From the NCBI RefSeq assembly GCF_012349115.1, contig NZ_PQIG01000001.1, forward strand, positions 62,001 through 126,000: a stretch of DNA of 64,000 nt, written 5' to 3'. The notes below the pieces were generated by a model that saw nothing but the letters and a program-made list of their open reading frames with translations, had not been told where the DNA came from and ran no database searches. How positions within the stretch are numbered: the stretch's first letter is position 1; every line of letters begins with the position of its first letter. Positions 10,306 to 18,644 of this stretch are shown here, piece by piece. Both the position numbers and the translations under genes were made by a program. This DNA comes from Rhizobium ruizarguesonis. Its GTDB lineage: Bacteria > Pseudomonadota > Alphaproteobacteria > Rhizobiales > Rhizobiaceae.

Positions 10306-10333
10306 AGGCCGGCAACCGCGGGGTCGCCGGCCT
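10306..10333. terminator. bidirectional terminator between convergent genes
   Basis: AGGCCGGC (10306-10313) pairs perfectly with GCCGGCCT (10326-10333) across a 12-nt loop, in the 50-bp gap between the convergent ATPase and DapA-family genes. It follows AAAA on one side, and the opposite strand reads into TTTTGC, giving a plausible intrinsic terminator for the minus-strand gene as well. Confidence 0.65.
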
Positions 10334-10339
10334 CGTTGA

Positions 10340-11251
10340 TCACGCAGCCTGGCGGATCTTCGAAGGACGCGTGGCAGCGGCCTTCTCGACCATGGCTGTG
10401 ACTTCGGCGCGGCGGGCACCCGAAAGCGGCAGGCGCGGCAGGCGGACGCGCTCGGAGCCGCGGCCCATGATCTGCTCGGCGAGCTTGATCGACTGCACGA
10501 GGTCATGCTCGGCATCGAGATGCAGAAGCGGCATGAACCAGCGATAGATCTTGCGGGCCTCTTCCCAGTCGCCGCGTTCGGCGGCGGCAACGAGCTGCAC
10601 GGATTCCTCCGGGAAGGCGCTGGTCAGCCCGGAGACCCAGCCCTTGGCGCCGAGCATCAGGCCTTCGAGCGCGACGTCGTCGAGACCGGCGAAGATATCG
10701 AAACGATCGCCGAATTCATTGATGAGATCGGTGAAGCGACGCGGATCCGGCGCACTTTCCTTGACCGCCTTGATGTTCGGCACGTCGGCAAGCACCTTCA
10801 GCACATCGGCGCCGATATTGACGCGGTAGGCCGGCGGGTTGTTGTAGAGCATGATCGGCAGCGAGGTCGCTTCGGCGACGGTGCGGAAATGTGCAATCAG
10901 CTCTTCGGGCTTCGGCACATAGACCATGGCCGGCAGCAGCATCAGGCCGTCGGCGCCGAGCGTTTCGGCGTCGCGAGCATAGGCGACGGCACGGCGCGTG
11001 TCGAATTCGGACACGCCCGTCACCACGGGAACGCGGCCGTTGACGACCTCGACGGTGGCCTTCAGGATCGTGCGCTTCTCCTCGGGGTCCAGCGAATTGT
11101 TCTCGCCGCATGTGCCCATGACGATCAGCCCGTTGACGCCATCGTTTACAAGCGCGTCCTGGACGCGCTGGGTCGAGGGCAAATCAACGGAAAGATCATC
11201 GTTGAACTGTGTCGTTACGGCGGGAAATACGCCCTTCCATCCTGTGGTCAT
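10340..11251 (-). CDS. DapA/dihydrodipicolinate-synthase-family lyase
   Basis: A 303-aa class I (Schiff-base) TIM-barrel enzyme. The phosphate/carboxylate motif is GTCGENNSL (residues 47-54), the general tyrosine is Y136 (MLYNNPPAY) and the Schiff-base lysine is K164 (IKAVKES). This family also includes L-2-keto-3-deoxyarabonate dehydratase of the non-phosphorylated arabinose route and pyrroline-4-hydroxy-2-carboxylate deaminase of hydroxyproline catabolism. Either fits the neighbouring arabinofuranosidase and proline peptidases better than lysine biosynthesis. It is divergent from a GntR regulator with a palindrome between. The family call is firm; the substrate is open. Confidence 0.85.
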   Translation of the reverse strand: MTTGWKGVFPAVTTQFNDDLSVDLPSTQRVQDALVNDGVNGLIVMGTCGENNSLDPEEKRTILKATVEVVNGRVPVVTGVSEFDTRRAVAYARDAETLGADGLMLLPAMVYVPKPEELIAHFRTVAEATSLPIMLYNNPPAYRVNIGADVLKVLADVPNIKAVKESAPDPRRFTDLINEFGDRFDIFAGLDDVALEGLMLGAKGWVSGLTSAFPEESVQLVAAAERGDWEEARKIYRWFMPLLHLDAEHDLVQSIKLAEQIMGRGSERVRLPRLPLSGARRAEVTAMVEKAAATRPSKIRQAA

Positions 11252-11291
11252 TGATCGAGCCTCGTTGAAACTGGTTGCCTTATATACAAAC

Positions 11292-11299
11292 TGTCGACA
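11292..11299. promoter_or_regulatory. candidate GntR operator (TGTCGACA)
   Basis: An 8-bp perfect palindrome in the dapA-like/gntR divergent gap (ACTGTCGACAAG context). It resembles the GT-N-AC symmetry of FadR/FCD-type GntR sites. The same octamer occurs at 4006-4013 (ACTGTCGACACC) ahead of the arabinoside ABC operon and at 13454-13461 beside the peptidase pair. It also occurs inside several coding regions, so the evidence is only suggestive. Confidence 0.35.
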
Positions 11300-11400
11300 A
11301 GATTCAATGATGTGAGCTTACAAATTTGAGGCCCCGAAGACCGACATTGCGAGAATCGGCCGAAACGAAATACAAGGCTCTAACGAAAGAGGGCGGACGA

Positions 11401-12105
11401 ATGCGGAACGACGCGGAAAATGTGCGGGTGCGCGGCTCTGGCACGCAGAGCGTCTATGTGACGCTCAGGCGGGAAATCCTGTCGATGGCGCTGGAACCCG
11501 GCAGTCCGCTCGACGAGGTGCGGCTGTCGGAACGTTTCCGGATGTCGCGGACTCCCATTCGCGAGGCACTGTTGCGGCTCGCCGCCGACGGGCTTGTCAC
11601 GACGCTGCCGAACAGGAACACCATTGTCGCGACCATCGATTTCGCAAGCCTGCCCACCTATTTCGAAGCGCTGACGCTGATGTACCGGGTGACGACCCGC
11701 GGCGCGGCGCAACGGCGCAACGGCGAGATCATGAAGACCGCCCGTCGGCATCAGAAGGACTTCGCCGATGCCGTTGCCGCGCGCGATGCCTATGCGATGA
11801 TCGAGGCGAACCGCGAATTTCATGTCGCGATCGCCGAACTTGCCGGCAATTCCTATTACACGGCCTTCTTCGCCAGGCTGCTCGACGAGGGCCGCCGTAT
11901 CCTGCGCCTTTACTACTCGACGTTCGACGACCGTCTGCCGCGCCAGTATGTCGACGAACACGAGGAGATCATCGCCGCGATCGAGGCCGGTGACGTCGAG
12001 CGGGCCGACCGGCTGGCGATCGCCCACGCCGGGCAGATCGTCCGCCAGATCCAGGAATATATCGCCCGCGACCTGGATCGGCCGGTGGCGATCAGCATGT
12101 CCTGA
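11401..12105 (+). CDS. GntR-family regulator, FadR/FCD subfamily
   Basis: A 234-aa regulator with an N-terminal winged helix (residues about 13-80, TQSVYVTLRREILSMALEPG then LSERFRMSRTPIREAL) and a C-terminal all-helical FCD ligand domain. The latter carries the metal-binding pattern NREFHVAIAELAGN and later EHEEIIAAIEAGD. The ATG at 11401 is preceded by GAGGGCGG; the in-frame TTG at 11326 would add 25 residues of non-conserved leader. It is divergent from the DapA-family gene, which it probably controls. FCD proteins commonly sense organic or sugar acids. Confidence 0.88.
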   Translation: MRNDAENVRVRGSGTQSVYVTLRREILSMALEPGSPLDEVRLSERFRMSRTPIREALLRLAADGLVTTLPNRNTIVATIDFASLPTYFEALTLMYRVTTRGAAQRRNGEIMKTARRHQKDFADAVAARDAYAMIEANREFHVAIAELAGNSYYTAFFARLLDEGRRILRLYYSTFDDRLPRQYVDEHEEIIAAIEAGDVERADRLAIAHAGQIVRQIQEYIARDLDRPVAISMS

Positions 12106-12134
12106 TGCGACGAGAGCAATGAACCGCTCGGGCC

Positions 12135-13433
12135 TCAGGAGGCGAGGGGGCCGCCCTGCTCTCTGACCAAGGTCATCAGCCTGCGCAGGACAGCCGCCGA
12201 TTGACGAACACCGTCGTGCTCGAATTCGTTGGTCACCCACGCCTGCACGTTGGCGACGTGGCGTGCTGTTTCGAGCGAAAGCCCGGCATCGACATACATA
12301 TCGTCATGATAGATGACGGCGGCGACCGGCACCTCGTTTGCCGCGAGACGTGCCGGAGCATAGAGCGGGGCATAGCGCTCATGCGTGGCCAGCGCCTCGA
12401 CACCCGCCCTGAAGGCCCTGAGCGAGCGAATTTCCTCGAACATCCAGGGATACATCATCTCCCCCGTCAACAGCAGCGGCCGCCGGTCGCCGGCAAAGGC
12501 CGGATGCTCGGCGCGGATGCGTTCGGCCGCCCAGGCAGTCGGCGTCCCGGCCTGGCCGTAAATGCTTTCCTGCAAAACGGCGAAGAGCGGATTGTCGTCA
12601 TAGGAGGTCAGCGACATCACCGACGCGAGGAAGCAATCGGAGAGACGGTCTTCATTGGGACCGGAGAAGGCCTCGTCGACCAGCCAATGGATGTTCTCGT
12701 AACCCGGCGCCATGCCGAAATCGATGCCGATGGTCTGAAAGCGGCGAACGGAGAGGCGATCGCCATCGGGCAGCCGCACCTCATTGGTCTCGATATAGTC
12801 GGCGATCCGGCCGATGCGTTCGGCATCCCCGGGGTAGCGGCGGTAATAGGCGGCGTTCTTTTCGGCAACGCGCGGGTAGGTGCGCCGATAGACATCATCG
12901 GCCGTCGCCCCAAGGCCGGCAAGGCCGCCGGTGACATAACAGGCGGAAAGTCCCTCCGGCGCCTTCGAGAGATAGGTGAGTGTCAGGAAGCCGCCATAGC
13001 TCTGGCCAAGCGTTTGCCAGCGCCCGCCGCCGAAGATGGTTTTCCTCAGATGTTCGCAATCGGCAACGATGCTGTCGGCGCGAAAGAGGCTGAGATAGTC
13101 GGCTGCGGCCCTGCCGTCGGCAAAGTGCTCCATCGCCGCACTTTCTATCCGGCTGCTGCGCCCGGTGCCGCGCTGGTCGATCAGGATAACGCGGTGCGTC
13201 TTCAGGGCCTCGGCAAGCCATGGCGGCCCGCCATTGCTCGGCCGCGGCGATTTTCCGCCAGGACCGCCTTGGAGGAAAGCCAGCAACGGCAGTGTCTCGC
13301 GACGGCGGGCGGGATCGCATACTTCGCGCGCGAAAACCCGGATCGTCTCCCCCTCCGGCTTCGACCAATCCAGGGGAACGTCGACCATATGATCGCGTAT
13401 CAGCATGCCCGGTATGGTGTATTCGACCGCCAT
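12135..13433 (-). CDS. proline iminopeptidase-type alpha/beta hydrolase (S33)
   Basis: About 432 aa, alpha/beta-hydrolase fold. The oxyanion region is FLQGGPGGKSPRP, the DQRGTGRS motif typical of prolyl aminopeptidases follows, and the nucleophile elbow is GQSYGGF (the serine). These families release N-terminal proline from peptides. Upstream ATGs exist at 13454 and 13439, but GGAG lies 6 nt before the ATG at 13433, which I prefer. No signal peptide is seen. It is divergent from an M24 Xaa-Pro-type peptidase. The pairing suggests use of proline- or hydroxyproline-rich peptides (inference). Confidence 0.8.
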   Translation of the reverse strand: MAVEYTIPGMLIRDHMVDVPLDWSKPEGETIRVFAREVCDPARRRETLPLLAFLQGGPGGKSPRPSNGGPPWLAEALKTHRVILIDQRGTGRSSRIESAAMEHFADGRAAADYLSLFRADSIVADCEHLRKTIFGGGRWQTLGQSYGGFLTLTYLSKAPEGLSACYVTGGLAGLGATADDVYRRTYPRVAEKNAAYYRRYPGDAERIGRIADYIETNEVRLPDGDRLSVRRFQTIGIDFGMAPGYENIHWLVDEAFSGPNEDRLSDCFLASVMSLTSYDDNPLFAVLQESIYGQAGTPTAWAAERIRAEHPAFAGDRRPLLLTGEMMYPWMFEEIRSLRAFRAGVEALATHERYAPLYAPARLAANEVPVAAVIYHDDMYVDAGLSLETARHVANVQAWVTNEFEHDGVRQSAAVLRRLMTLVREQGGPLAS

Positions 13434-13555
13434 CGTCATCTCCACATTTTTCATGTCGACATATTGCCTACAGCGGCATTAGTGTCGGTTCAAGATCTTG
13501 GCTGCAAGGCGAGGCCTTCATCGATCTGGAAGCGCAGGAAAAGCAGGAAAACAAC

Positions 13556-14698
13556 ATGTCATGGCAGCATAGGGTACCCCGCATCACTGAGGACGAACGG
13601 CAGAACCGCCTCGCCAGGCTTCGCAAAATGATCGAAGCAGAAGGATTGGCTGGCGTGCTTCTTGGGCCGACCGAAAGCCTGCATTACTTCACGGGGCTGG
13701 TCTGGCATCCGAGCGAGAGGTTCCTCGGCGCGCTCGTCACGCCCGCGACCATTTCCTACATCGTTCCAGGGTTCGAGCGCAGCCGCGTCGAAACGCTGCC
13801 GCATCTGCCGGGGGAAATCCTGGTCTGGGAAGAGGAGGAGAGCAGCGCCGCTCTCATCGCCAGCCTTGTTGCCCATGGCGGCAGACTTGCCCTCGACGAT
13901 GGTTTGCCGCTTTTCTTCTATCATGCATTGGCAGCGGACATGGGCGCGGCGAGGCTTGCCGATGGCGGGCGGCTGATCCGCGACCTGCGTTGCATCAAAT
14001 CGGCCGCGGAGATTGCCCTCATTCAGTATGCGATGGACCTGACGCTTGACGTCCACAGGCAAGCGCATGGGCTTTTGAAGCCGGGCATCAAATCATCCGA
14101 GGTGGTCGATTTCATCGACCGGCAGCATCGCCAGGCCGGCGCCGATGCCGGCTCGACATTCTGCATCGTCTCCTTCGGCGCGGCGACCTCGCTTCCGCAT
14201 GGCGCCGACGGCGATCAGGTCCTTGGTCGCGACGACGTCATTCTCATCGATACCGGCTGCCGGATCGACGGTTATCATTCCGATATCACCAGGACCTATA
14301 TGCTGGAGGGCGGCGAAAGCGCGTTCGAACGGGCCTGGTGGATCGAGCGCGAGGCGCAACAGGCCGTCTTCGACGCGGCCCGGATCGGCGCCACCTGCTC
14401 GAGCCTCGACGATGCGGCCCGCAAGGTGCTTGCCAAACACTCCCTCGGCCCCAACTATCGCCTGCCAGGTTTGCCGCATCGCGCCGGTCATGGCCTCGGG
14501 CTCGAGATCCATGAGGAACCCTACATCGTTCGCGGCAACGATACGCCGCTTGCCGCCGGCATGTGTTTTTCCAACGAACCGATGATCGTCTTCCCCGGGA
14601 AATTCGGGATCCGGCTGGAAGACCATATGTACATGACCGCCGAGGGACCATGCTGGCTGACCAATCCGGCGGCGGGACCGACCGAGCCATTCTCCTGA
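13556..14698 (+). CDS. M24-family metallopeptidase (Xaa-Pro aminopeptidase/dipeptidase type)
   Basis: A 380-aa pita-bread peptidase that cleaves before or after proline. The five metal ligands are visible in order: Asp in LIDTGC, Asp in HSDITRT, His in HRAGHGLGLEIHE, Glu in SNEPMIVF and Glu in IRLEDHMY. The N-terminal creatinase-like domain covers about residues 12-140. The start at 13556 is chosen because the domain begins right after it and CAGGAAA precedes it; the open frame upstream is the antisense of the neighbouring gene. The 3' end, AAGPTEPFS and stop, together with the hairpin that follows, is repeated imperfectly at 15927-15982. Confidence 0.87.
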   Translation: MSWQHRVPRITEDERQNRLARLRKMIEAEGLAGVLLGPTESLHYFTGLVWHPSERFLGALVTPATISYIVPGFERSRVETLPHLPGEILVWEEEESSAALIASLVAHGGRLALDDGLPLFFYHALAADMGAARLADGGRLIRDLRCIKSAAEIALIQYAMDLTLDVHRQAHGLLKPGIKSSEVVDFIDRQHRQAGADAGSTFCIVSFGAATSLPHGADGDQVLGRDDVILIDTGCRIDGYHSDITRTYMLEGGESAFERAWWIEREAQQAVFDAARIGATCSSLDDAARKVLAKHSLGPNYRLPGLPHRAGHGLGLEIHEEPYIVRGNDTPLAAGMCFSNEPMIVFPGKFGIRLEDHMYMTAEGPCWLTNPAAGPTEPFS

Positions 14699-14727
14699 GC
14701 AGGCCCCATCTCCTGTCCGCTCAGGCA
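14671..14727 (+). repeat. direct repeat copy A: gene 3' end plus terminator hairpin
   Basis: Covers the last codons of the M24 peptidase, its stop and a CTGAGC/GCTCAG hairpin (14695-14724). It aligns with 15927-15982: the first 18 bases and the last 11 are identical, with about one gap between. Together the copies bracket a 1.2-kb segment holding the 15167 gene. Confidence 0.75.
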
Positions 14728-15166
14728 GCGCCGGTTTTCAAGTGGCTGTCAGGCTGGGCAAAAATACCTCGCATAACAGCGCAGCAGGTGCCTTCTACTG
14801 GTCTGGAGAACCGCAATTGCCGGTAGACATGGCAAGGCGAAGTCAAGGCCCCCGGCAAAGCAAACAGCCGCTGTCCATCATCCCAATTGCGGCGACGAAG
14901 CGCTTGCCATAGGTCCCTGTCCTATCCGCCGCGATCTCGGCCGACCGCTAGCGATCAGCCTATCCTGAAGCGACCGAATTCAACAGGCGGAGGCTACCCC
15001 AGCCTGAACGTGGGCGATATGACGGTTGGTTTTCGCGCCATGGGACATATCGACCGGATCGCGGTTGTCTGCAATTCGATCCATCAAGTATTTCGTCGCA
15101 AACGTTACTTGCTTTCTGGCGTCGTACAAGGTTGACTGTGGTTAAACCTATAGTCTCGAGGATAGG
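14728..15166. other. gene-free stretch inside the repeat-bracketed segment
   Basis: About 440 bp between repeat copy A and the membrane-protein gene. No open frame in it looks like protein, and no RNA gene or strong hairpin was recognised. It becomes AT-richer towards the membrane-protein gene. It probably holds that gene's promoter, but I could not pick a convincing -35/-10 pair with normal spacing. Confidence 0.4.
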
Positions 15167-15910
15167 ATGATGGACTTGTTCAGAAAGGATGAGGATGACT
15201 CGGTTCGATTTCAGAAAATGACACTGAATGGCAGATATAGAAATATGGCGGCGATGCTTTCGATAGTTGTGGTTGTCTTTTCTGTATTCTTGATATCGCT
15301 TGGCGCTTTAATTGAATTTTTTCAACCTGAGTTTTTTCCAAACGTCATTCTCGATGACGTCCCTTTGCGCTACGTCGCCTGGTTCATGATTACCTTCGGG
15401 ATAATTATCGCTATCATCAACGTAATTTTGGCGGCAAGACGGGAGATCGAGCAGGAGACGGTTGAAAGCATGCTTCCATCGGACGCCGTCGAGATCAAAA
15501 TGCAGACTTTGCGCGATCTTCGAACGCATCGAAATGGCTATGCGCGCTCCTCCAAGTTCAATCAATATCTCTGGAATTTTCTCACATTGGGGATCATCGT
15601 TTTGAGCGGTCTCTCCTCGTTGTTTTCGGCCTATGGCCCGGTTGTCCCCCAATGGCTGCCAATGGCGACCTCCGCACTCGTGGCGCTCTTCGGCACGATA
15701 ATGGTTCAATTTCGCGTCAGGGATGTCTGGCAATTGAGAGAGCAGGGAAGGATCGAAGCGGAGATACTCGTCGCCGATGCTCATCTCATCGACATAACTG
15801 ACAACCTTGCTACGCTCAAACAGGCAGCCGTCATTAGAAAGCGCGCCCATGCACTCGAGATGAAGCAACTCAACCAGCTCTTCGTGGAAACCACCGAAGC
15901 CAATCCGTAA
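15167..15910 (+). CDS. four-helix membrane protein of unknown function
   Basis: A 247-aa protein I do not recognise. Predicted membrane segments lie near residues 27-49, 68-89, 135-155 and 164-181, arranged as two hairpins joined by a charged cytoplasmic stretch (RREIEQETVESMLPSD). A C-terminal helical soluble tail (182-247) follows. The layout faintly resembles SLATT/DUF4231-type proteins, but I see no diagnostic motif. GAGGATAGG precedes the ATG; an equally good ATG follows one codon later. Codon and base use are visibly AT-richer than the neighbours, and the gene is bracketed by direct repeats, so horizontal acquisition is likely. Confidence 0.75.
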   Translation: MMDLFRKDEDDSVRFQKMTLNGRYRNMAAMLSIVVVVFSVFLISLGALIEFFQPEFFPNVILDDVPLRYVAWFMITFGIIIAIINVILAARREIEQETVESMLPSDAVEIKMQTLRDLRTHRNGYARSSKFNQYLWNFLTLGIIVLSGLSSLFSAYGPVVPQWLPMATSALVALFGTIMVQFRVRDVWQLREQGRIEAEILVADAHLIDITDNLATLKQAAVIRKRAHALEMKQLNQLFVETTEANP

Positions 15911-15926
15911 GTCACTGTCGGCATCT

Positions 15927-15982
15927 GGCGGGACCGACCGAGCCGCTCTTCTGAGCGGGCTCATGCCTCACCCGCTCAGGCA
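15927..15982 (+). repeat. direct repeat copy B: relic of a peptidase gene end plus terminator
   Basis: Read in the right frame, copy B encodes AGPTEPLF and a stop, echoing the AAGPTEPFS end of the M24 peptidase 1.2 kb upstream. The hairpin is better here than in copy A: CTGAGCGGG (15951-15959) pairs perfectly with CCCGCTCAG (15971-15979). This fits copy B being the ancestral end of the peptidase gene, separated from it by the inserted segment. Confidence 0.7.
15951..15979. terminator. terminator hairpin between convergent genes
   Basis: A perfect 9-bp stem (CTGAGCGGG/CCCGCTCAG) with an 11-nt loop, between the membrane-protein gene (+) and the fucosidase gene (-). No long T-run follows on either strand. 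Confidence 0.55.
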
Positions 15983-16015
15983 ATCTATCTCACCTGCGCG
16001 ATCATCCGCCGCCCT

Positions 16016-17353
16016 CTAATCCTGAATGGCCGGGGCGCTTCCTGCCTTGAGCTTAACTTCGATGACGGGGACCACGATCTGAGGTCGGCGCACCGGCAGG
16101 ACGAATGTCAATTGATCCTCGCCGACGGGGAACTGGGTGTTTGCCCACAAGGTATTGGCGGACGGGCGCAGCCAGGTGACTTCGCTGCCATCATGCAGGA
16201 ATTGCGCATATTCGACTTGCCCCGCCAACGCATCGAAATGCAGATGGCGATAGGGCCAGTTGAAGAGATGGATGTAGAGACGATCGCCATTCTGGGTCAG
16301 GCGGCAATCGGCCGGAGCGGCGAAGTCGGACTGGGTGCAGCCGACGATGCTGCGCTCGTGCAGCGCCATCCACTCCTCATAAGCGGCAAGGGCCGCAATC
16401 GCGCGATGGTCGAGCGTGCCGCGCGCCGTCGGCCCGACATTCATCAGCAGATTACCACCCATGGCAACGGTGCCGACCAGCATCTGCACCAGTTGTTCCG
16501 TGCTTTTCCAGGTATCCTCGTCGCGGTGATAGCCCCAGGAACCGCTGAGCGTGTGGCACGCTTCCCAGACGACACGCCTGCCATCGCGCAGCGGCCGGGC
16601 GCGCGGCATATATTGCTCCGGCGTGACGATGTCAGGCTGCAGGCCGGCGAGATCGAGCCGATTGTTGATGATGATGTCGGGGGCGAGTTCGCGCACCAGG
16701 CGCACGAGTTTCTCGCTTTCCCAATCCTGATGGCCCTTTCCGACCAGGTCTCCGAGCTTCCATTGCGGATAGCTGAAATCGAACCACATGATGTCGATCT
16801 GGCCGAAGTCCGTCAGGAGTTCGCGGACCTGCTCGCGCATGAAGGCGGCATAACGGTGCATGTCCCGGCCTTCGTTGATTTTCAGCGCATCGGGATGATT
16901 GCGCTGCGGGTGGCGAGGATCGACCGTGAAGTCGGGATGATGCCAGTCGATCAGCGAATAGTAGAATCCGATCCTCAGTCCCTCTGCACGGAAGGCGTCG
17001 ACGAATGGACCGAGCAGATCTCGTCCATAAGGCGTGTTGGTCACCTTGAAGTCGGTCGCCTTGGTGTCCCAGAGGCAGAAGCCTTCATGGTGTTTGGTCG
17101 TCAGTACGACATATTTCATGCCCGCAGCTTTCGCACGTCTGGCCCATTCACTGGGGTCGTAGAGATCGGGATCGAAATGGTCGAAATATTTCTGGTAGTC
17201 GGCGTCGTTCAGTTCTTCGCGGCTCTTGACCCATTCATGGCGTGCCGGCAGCGCATAAAGCCCCCAGTGCACGAACATGCCGAAGCGGTCGTGGACGAAC
17301 CAGGCCTTCTTCTCCTCAGGCAGGGCCAGTGACTGCAGATTGTTGATATCCAT
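16016..17353 (-). CDS. alpha-L-fucosidase, GH29 family
   Basis: A 445-aa retaining fucosidase without a signal peptide, so likely cytoplasmic. GH29 features in order: WFVHDRFGMFVHWGLYALPARHEW at the N-terminus, YVVLTTKHHEGFCLWDTKATDF, IGFYYSLIDWHHPDF, and IDIMWFDFSYPQW with the nucleophile aspartate in WFD. A C-terminal beta domain follows about residue 345. The start at 17353 has AGGAGGAA about 6 nt upstream; an ATG seven codons earlier would put the ribosome site inside the gene. It lies downstream of, and co-directional with, the LacI gene at 17445, separated by a palindromic element. It fits removal of fucose from xyloglucan or arabinogalactan fragments. Confidence 0.9.
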   Translation of the reverse strand: MDINNLQSLALPEEKKAWFVHDRFGMFVHWGLYALPARHEWVKSREELNDADYQKYFDHFDPDLYDPSEWARRAKAAGMKYVVLTTKHHEGFCLWDTKATDFKVTNTPYGRDLLGPFVDAFRAEGLRIGFYYSLIDWHHPDFTVDPRHPQRNHPDALKINEGRDMHRYAAFMREQVRELLTDFGQIDIMWFDFSYPQWKLGDLVGKGHQDWESEKLVRLVRELAPDIIINNRLDLAGLQPDIVTPEQYMPRARPLRDGRRVVWEACHTLSGSWGYHRDEDTWKSTEQLVQMLVGTVAMGGNLLMNVGPTARGTLDHRAIAALAAYEEWMALHERSIVGCTQSDFAAPADCRLTQNGDRLYIHLFNWPYRHLHFDALAGQVEYAQFLHDGSEVTWLRPSANTLWANTQFPVGEDQLTFVLPVRRPQIVVPVIEVKLKAGSAPAIQD

Positions 17354-17386
17354 CGGATATTCCTCCTGTTCCAAACTTTAAGCGTT

Positions 17387-17437
17387 GGAGCATGATGTCG
17401 TCCCGAAAACCGCTCACACTTTTCGGCATCATGCTCC
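17387..17437. repeat. two-tier intergenic palindrome
   Basis: GGAGCATGATG (17387-17397) pairs with CATCATGCTCC (17427-17437). Inside, CCGAAAA (17403-17409) pairs with TTTTCGG (17420-17426). It lies between the lacI-type stop and the fucosidase start. I recall near-identical palindromes as dispersed intergenic repeats in Rhizobiaceae; only one copy is in this window. Confidence 0.65.
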
Positions 17438-17444
17438 GGGGCGT

Positions 17445-18452
17445 TCAGGTCGTTTCGCGGACGATGAGCTCGGGCACGATGACGATGCCGTGCTGGCGGT
17501 TTCTGGTGGCGATGCGGCTGAGCAGCAGACGCACGGCTTCCTCCCCCATTTCCCGTTTTTGCACCCGCAAGGTGGTGAGCGCCGGAGACAGCAGTTCGGC
17601 AGTCGGAATATCGTCGAAACCGATCAGGGCGATTTGCCCGGGGATCGAAACGCCGGCGGCCCGGCAGGCCTTCATGGCGCCGATCGCATTGAGGTCGTTG
17701 TAGCAGACAAGGGCATCGATGCCGGGCGTCTCCGCCAGCAGTTGCGCGGCCGCCGTTTGCCCGCCTGCCGCGGTGGGATCGCAATAAACCATGCCTTGCG
17801 CCTTGAGCCCGTGGGCCGACAGCGTCTTGCGAAAGCCGACAAGACGGCTCTTGCCGCCAAACGAACTGCGCGGCCCGGCAATGATCGCTATCTTGCGGCG
17901 CCCGCGCTCGACCAGATGGTCGATGGCACGCGAGGCTCCTGTCTCGTAGTCGGTGACAATCGTCCCGGCGACCTCGTTGGGCGCCTCGCGGTTGATGAGC
18001 ACCACGGCGCGGTGGGGCGCCAGCGCCTTGTGCAGGGCGGCGTCGGGCAGCCGCGGGCTGCAGACGATGATCCCGTCGACCCGATGCCGCAGCAGCGTTT
18101 CGATGAGTTCTTCCTCCCGCTTGCTGTTTTCGACGACATTCGACAGAAGCAGGTTGTAGCCGGCAGCGCTTGCGGCATCCTCGGCTCCCCTGATGACTTC
18201 GGGAAAGAACGGATTGGTGATGTCGGGAACGAGAAGGCCGATGGCCTTCGATCGATCGGACCGCAATCCGCGCGCAAAGGGATTGGGCCGGTAATTGAGT
18301 TCGCTCGCCGCTAAAATAATCCGTTGACTGGTCTCCGCACTGGCTCCGCCCCGATCGTTGAGCACGCGCGATACCGTCATCGGTGACACCCCTGCGGCGC
18401 GGGCGACATCGGCGATGGTTATTTTGGATTCTGGCTCTTTGGGGCGGCTCAA
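17445..18452 (-). CDS. LacI-family transcriptional regulator of the GH29/GH39 island
   Basis: A 335-aa repressor. The HTH at about residues 11-34 reads ITIADVARAAGVSPMTVSRV, followed by YRPNPFARGLRS and an effector domain from IGLLVPDITNPFFPEVI. The C-terminus has GFDDIPTAELLSPALTT. The start is TTG at 18452: an in-frame stop lies three codons upstream, and the next Met would cut off the HTH. It is divergent from the Opp/Dpp-type transporter operon, with three repeated operator-like sites between, and upstream of the GH29 gene on its own strand. It may therefore control both directions. Confidence 0.9.
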   Translation of the reverse strand: MSRPKEPESKITIADVARAAGVSPMTVSRVLNDRGGASAETSQRIILAASELNYRPNPFARGLRSDRSKAIGLLVPDITNPFFPEVIRGAEDAASAAGYNLLLSNVVENSKREEELIETLLRHRVDGIIVCSPRLPDAALHKALAPHRAVVLINREAPNEVAGTIVTDYETGASRAIDHLVERGRRKIAIIAGPRSSFGGKSRLVGFRKTLSAHGLKAQGMVYCDPTAAGGQTAAAQLLAETPGIDALVCYNDLNAIGAMKACRAAGVSIPGQIALIGFDDIPTAELLSPALTTLRVQKREMGEEAVRLLLSRIATRNRQHGIVIVPELIVRETT

Positions 18453-18488
18453 CTGGATTATCTCTTTAGAAGGTGCAGGAAGTCACGA

Positions 18489-18618
18489 TAACGATAACTA
18501 ACATAATTTCCAGGAAAGCCAAGGATCATCGGGCCAGTGTAAGGCGTTGAGAATCTCTTTGACAGGATTTAACGGTAACGATAACGTTAGAGAAAGAGGA
18601 GAATACGTTAACGATAAC
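18489..18618. promoter_or_regulatory. three TAACGATAAC operator-like sites and a promoter
   Basis: The decamer TAACGATAAC occurs three times on the plus strand at 18489-18498, 18576-18585 and 18609-18618, in a 192-bp divergent gap. The last two are 33 bp apart (three turns). The middle site sits on the presumed -10 of a promoter with TTGACA at 18559-18564 and TAACGT at 18582 (17-bp spacer), so binding there would block the transporter operon. The CG-centred symmetry fits LacI-family proteins. Confidence 0.7.
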
Positions 18619-18644
18619 CTAGAGCGGAATATTGGGAGGAAGGA

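Noticed and set aside
12201..13631. 476-codon plus-strand frame
   Set aside because: Antisense to the proline iminopeptidase gene, which has the GGPGG, DQRGTGRS and GQSYGG motifs.
14887..15135. 82-codon frame in the inserted segment
   Set aside because: No ribosome site, and the composition is that of random GC-rich DNA.
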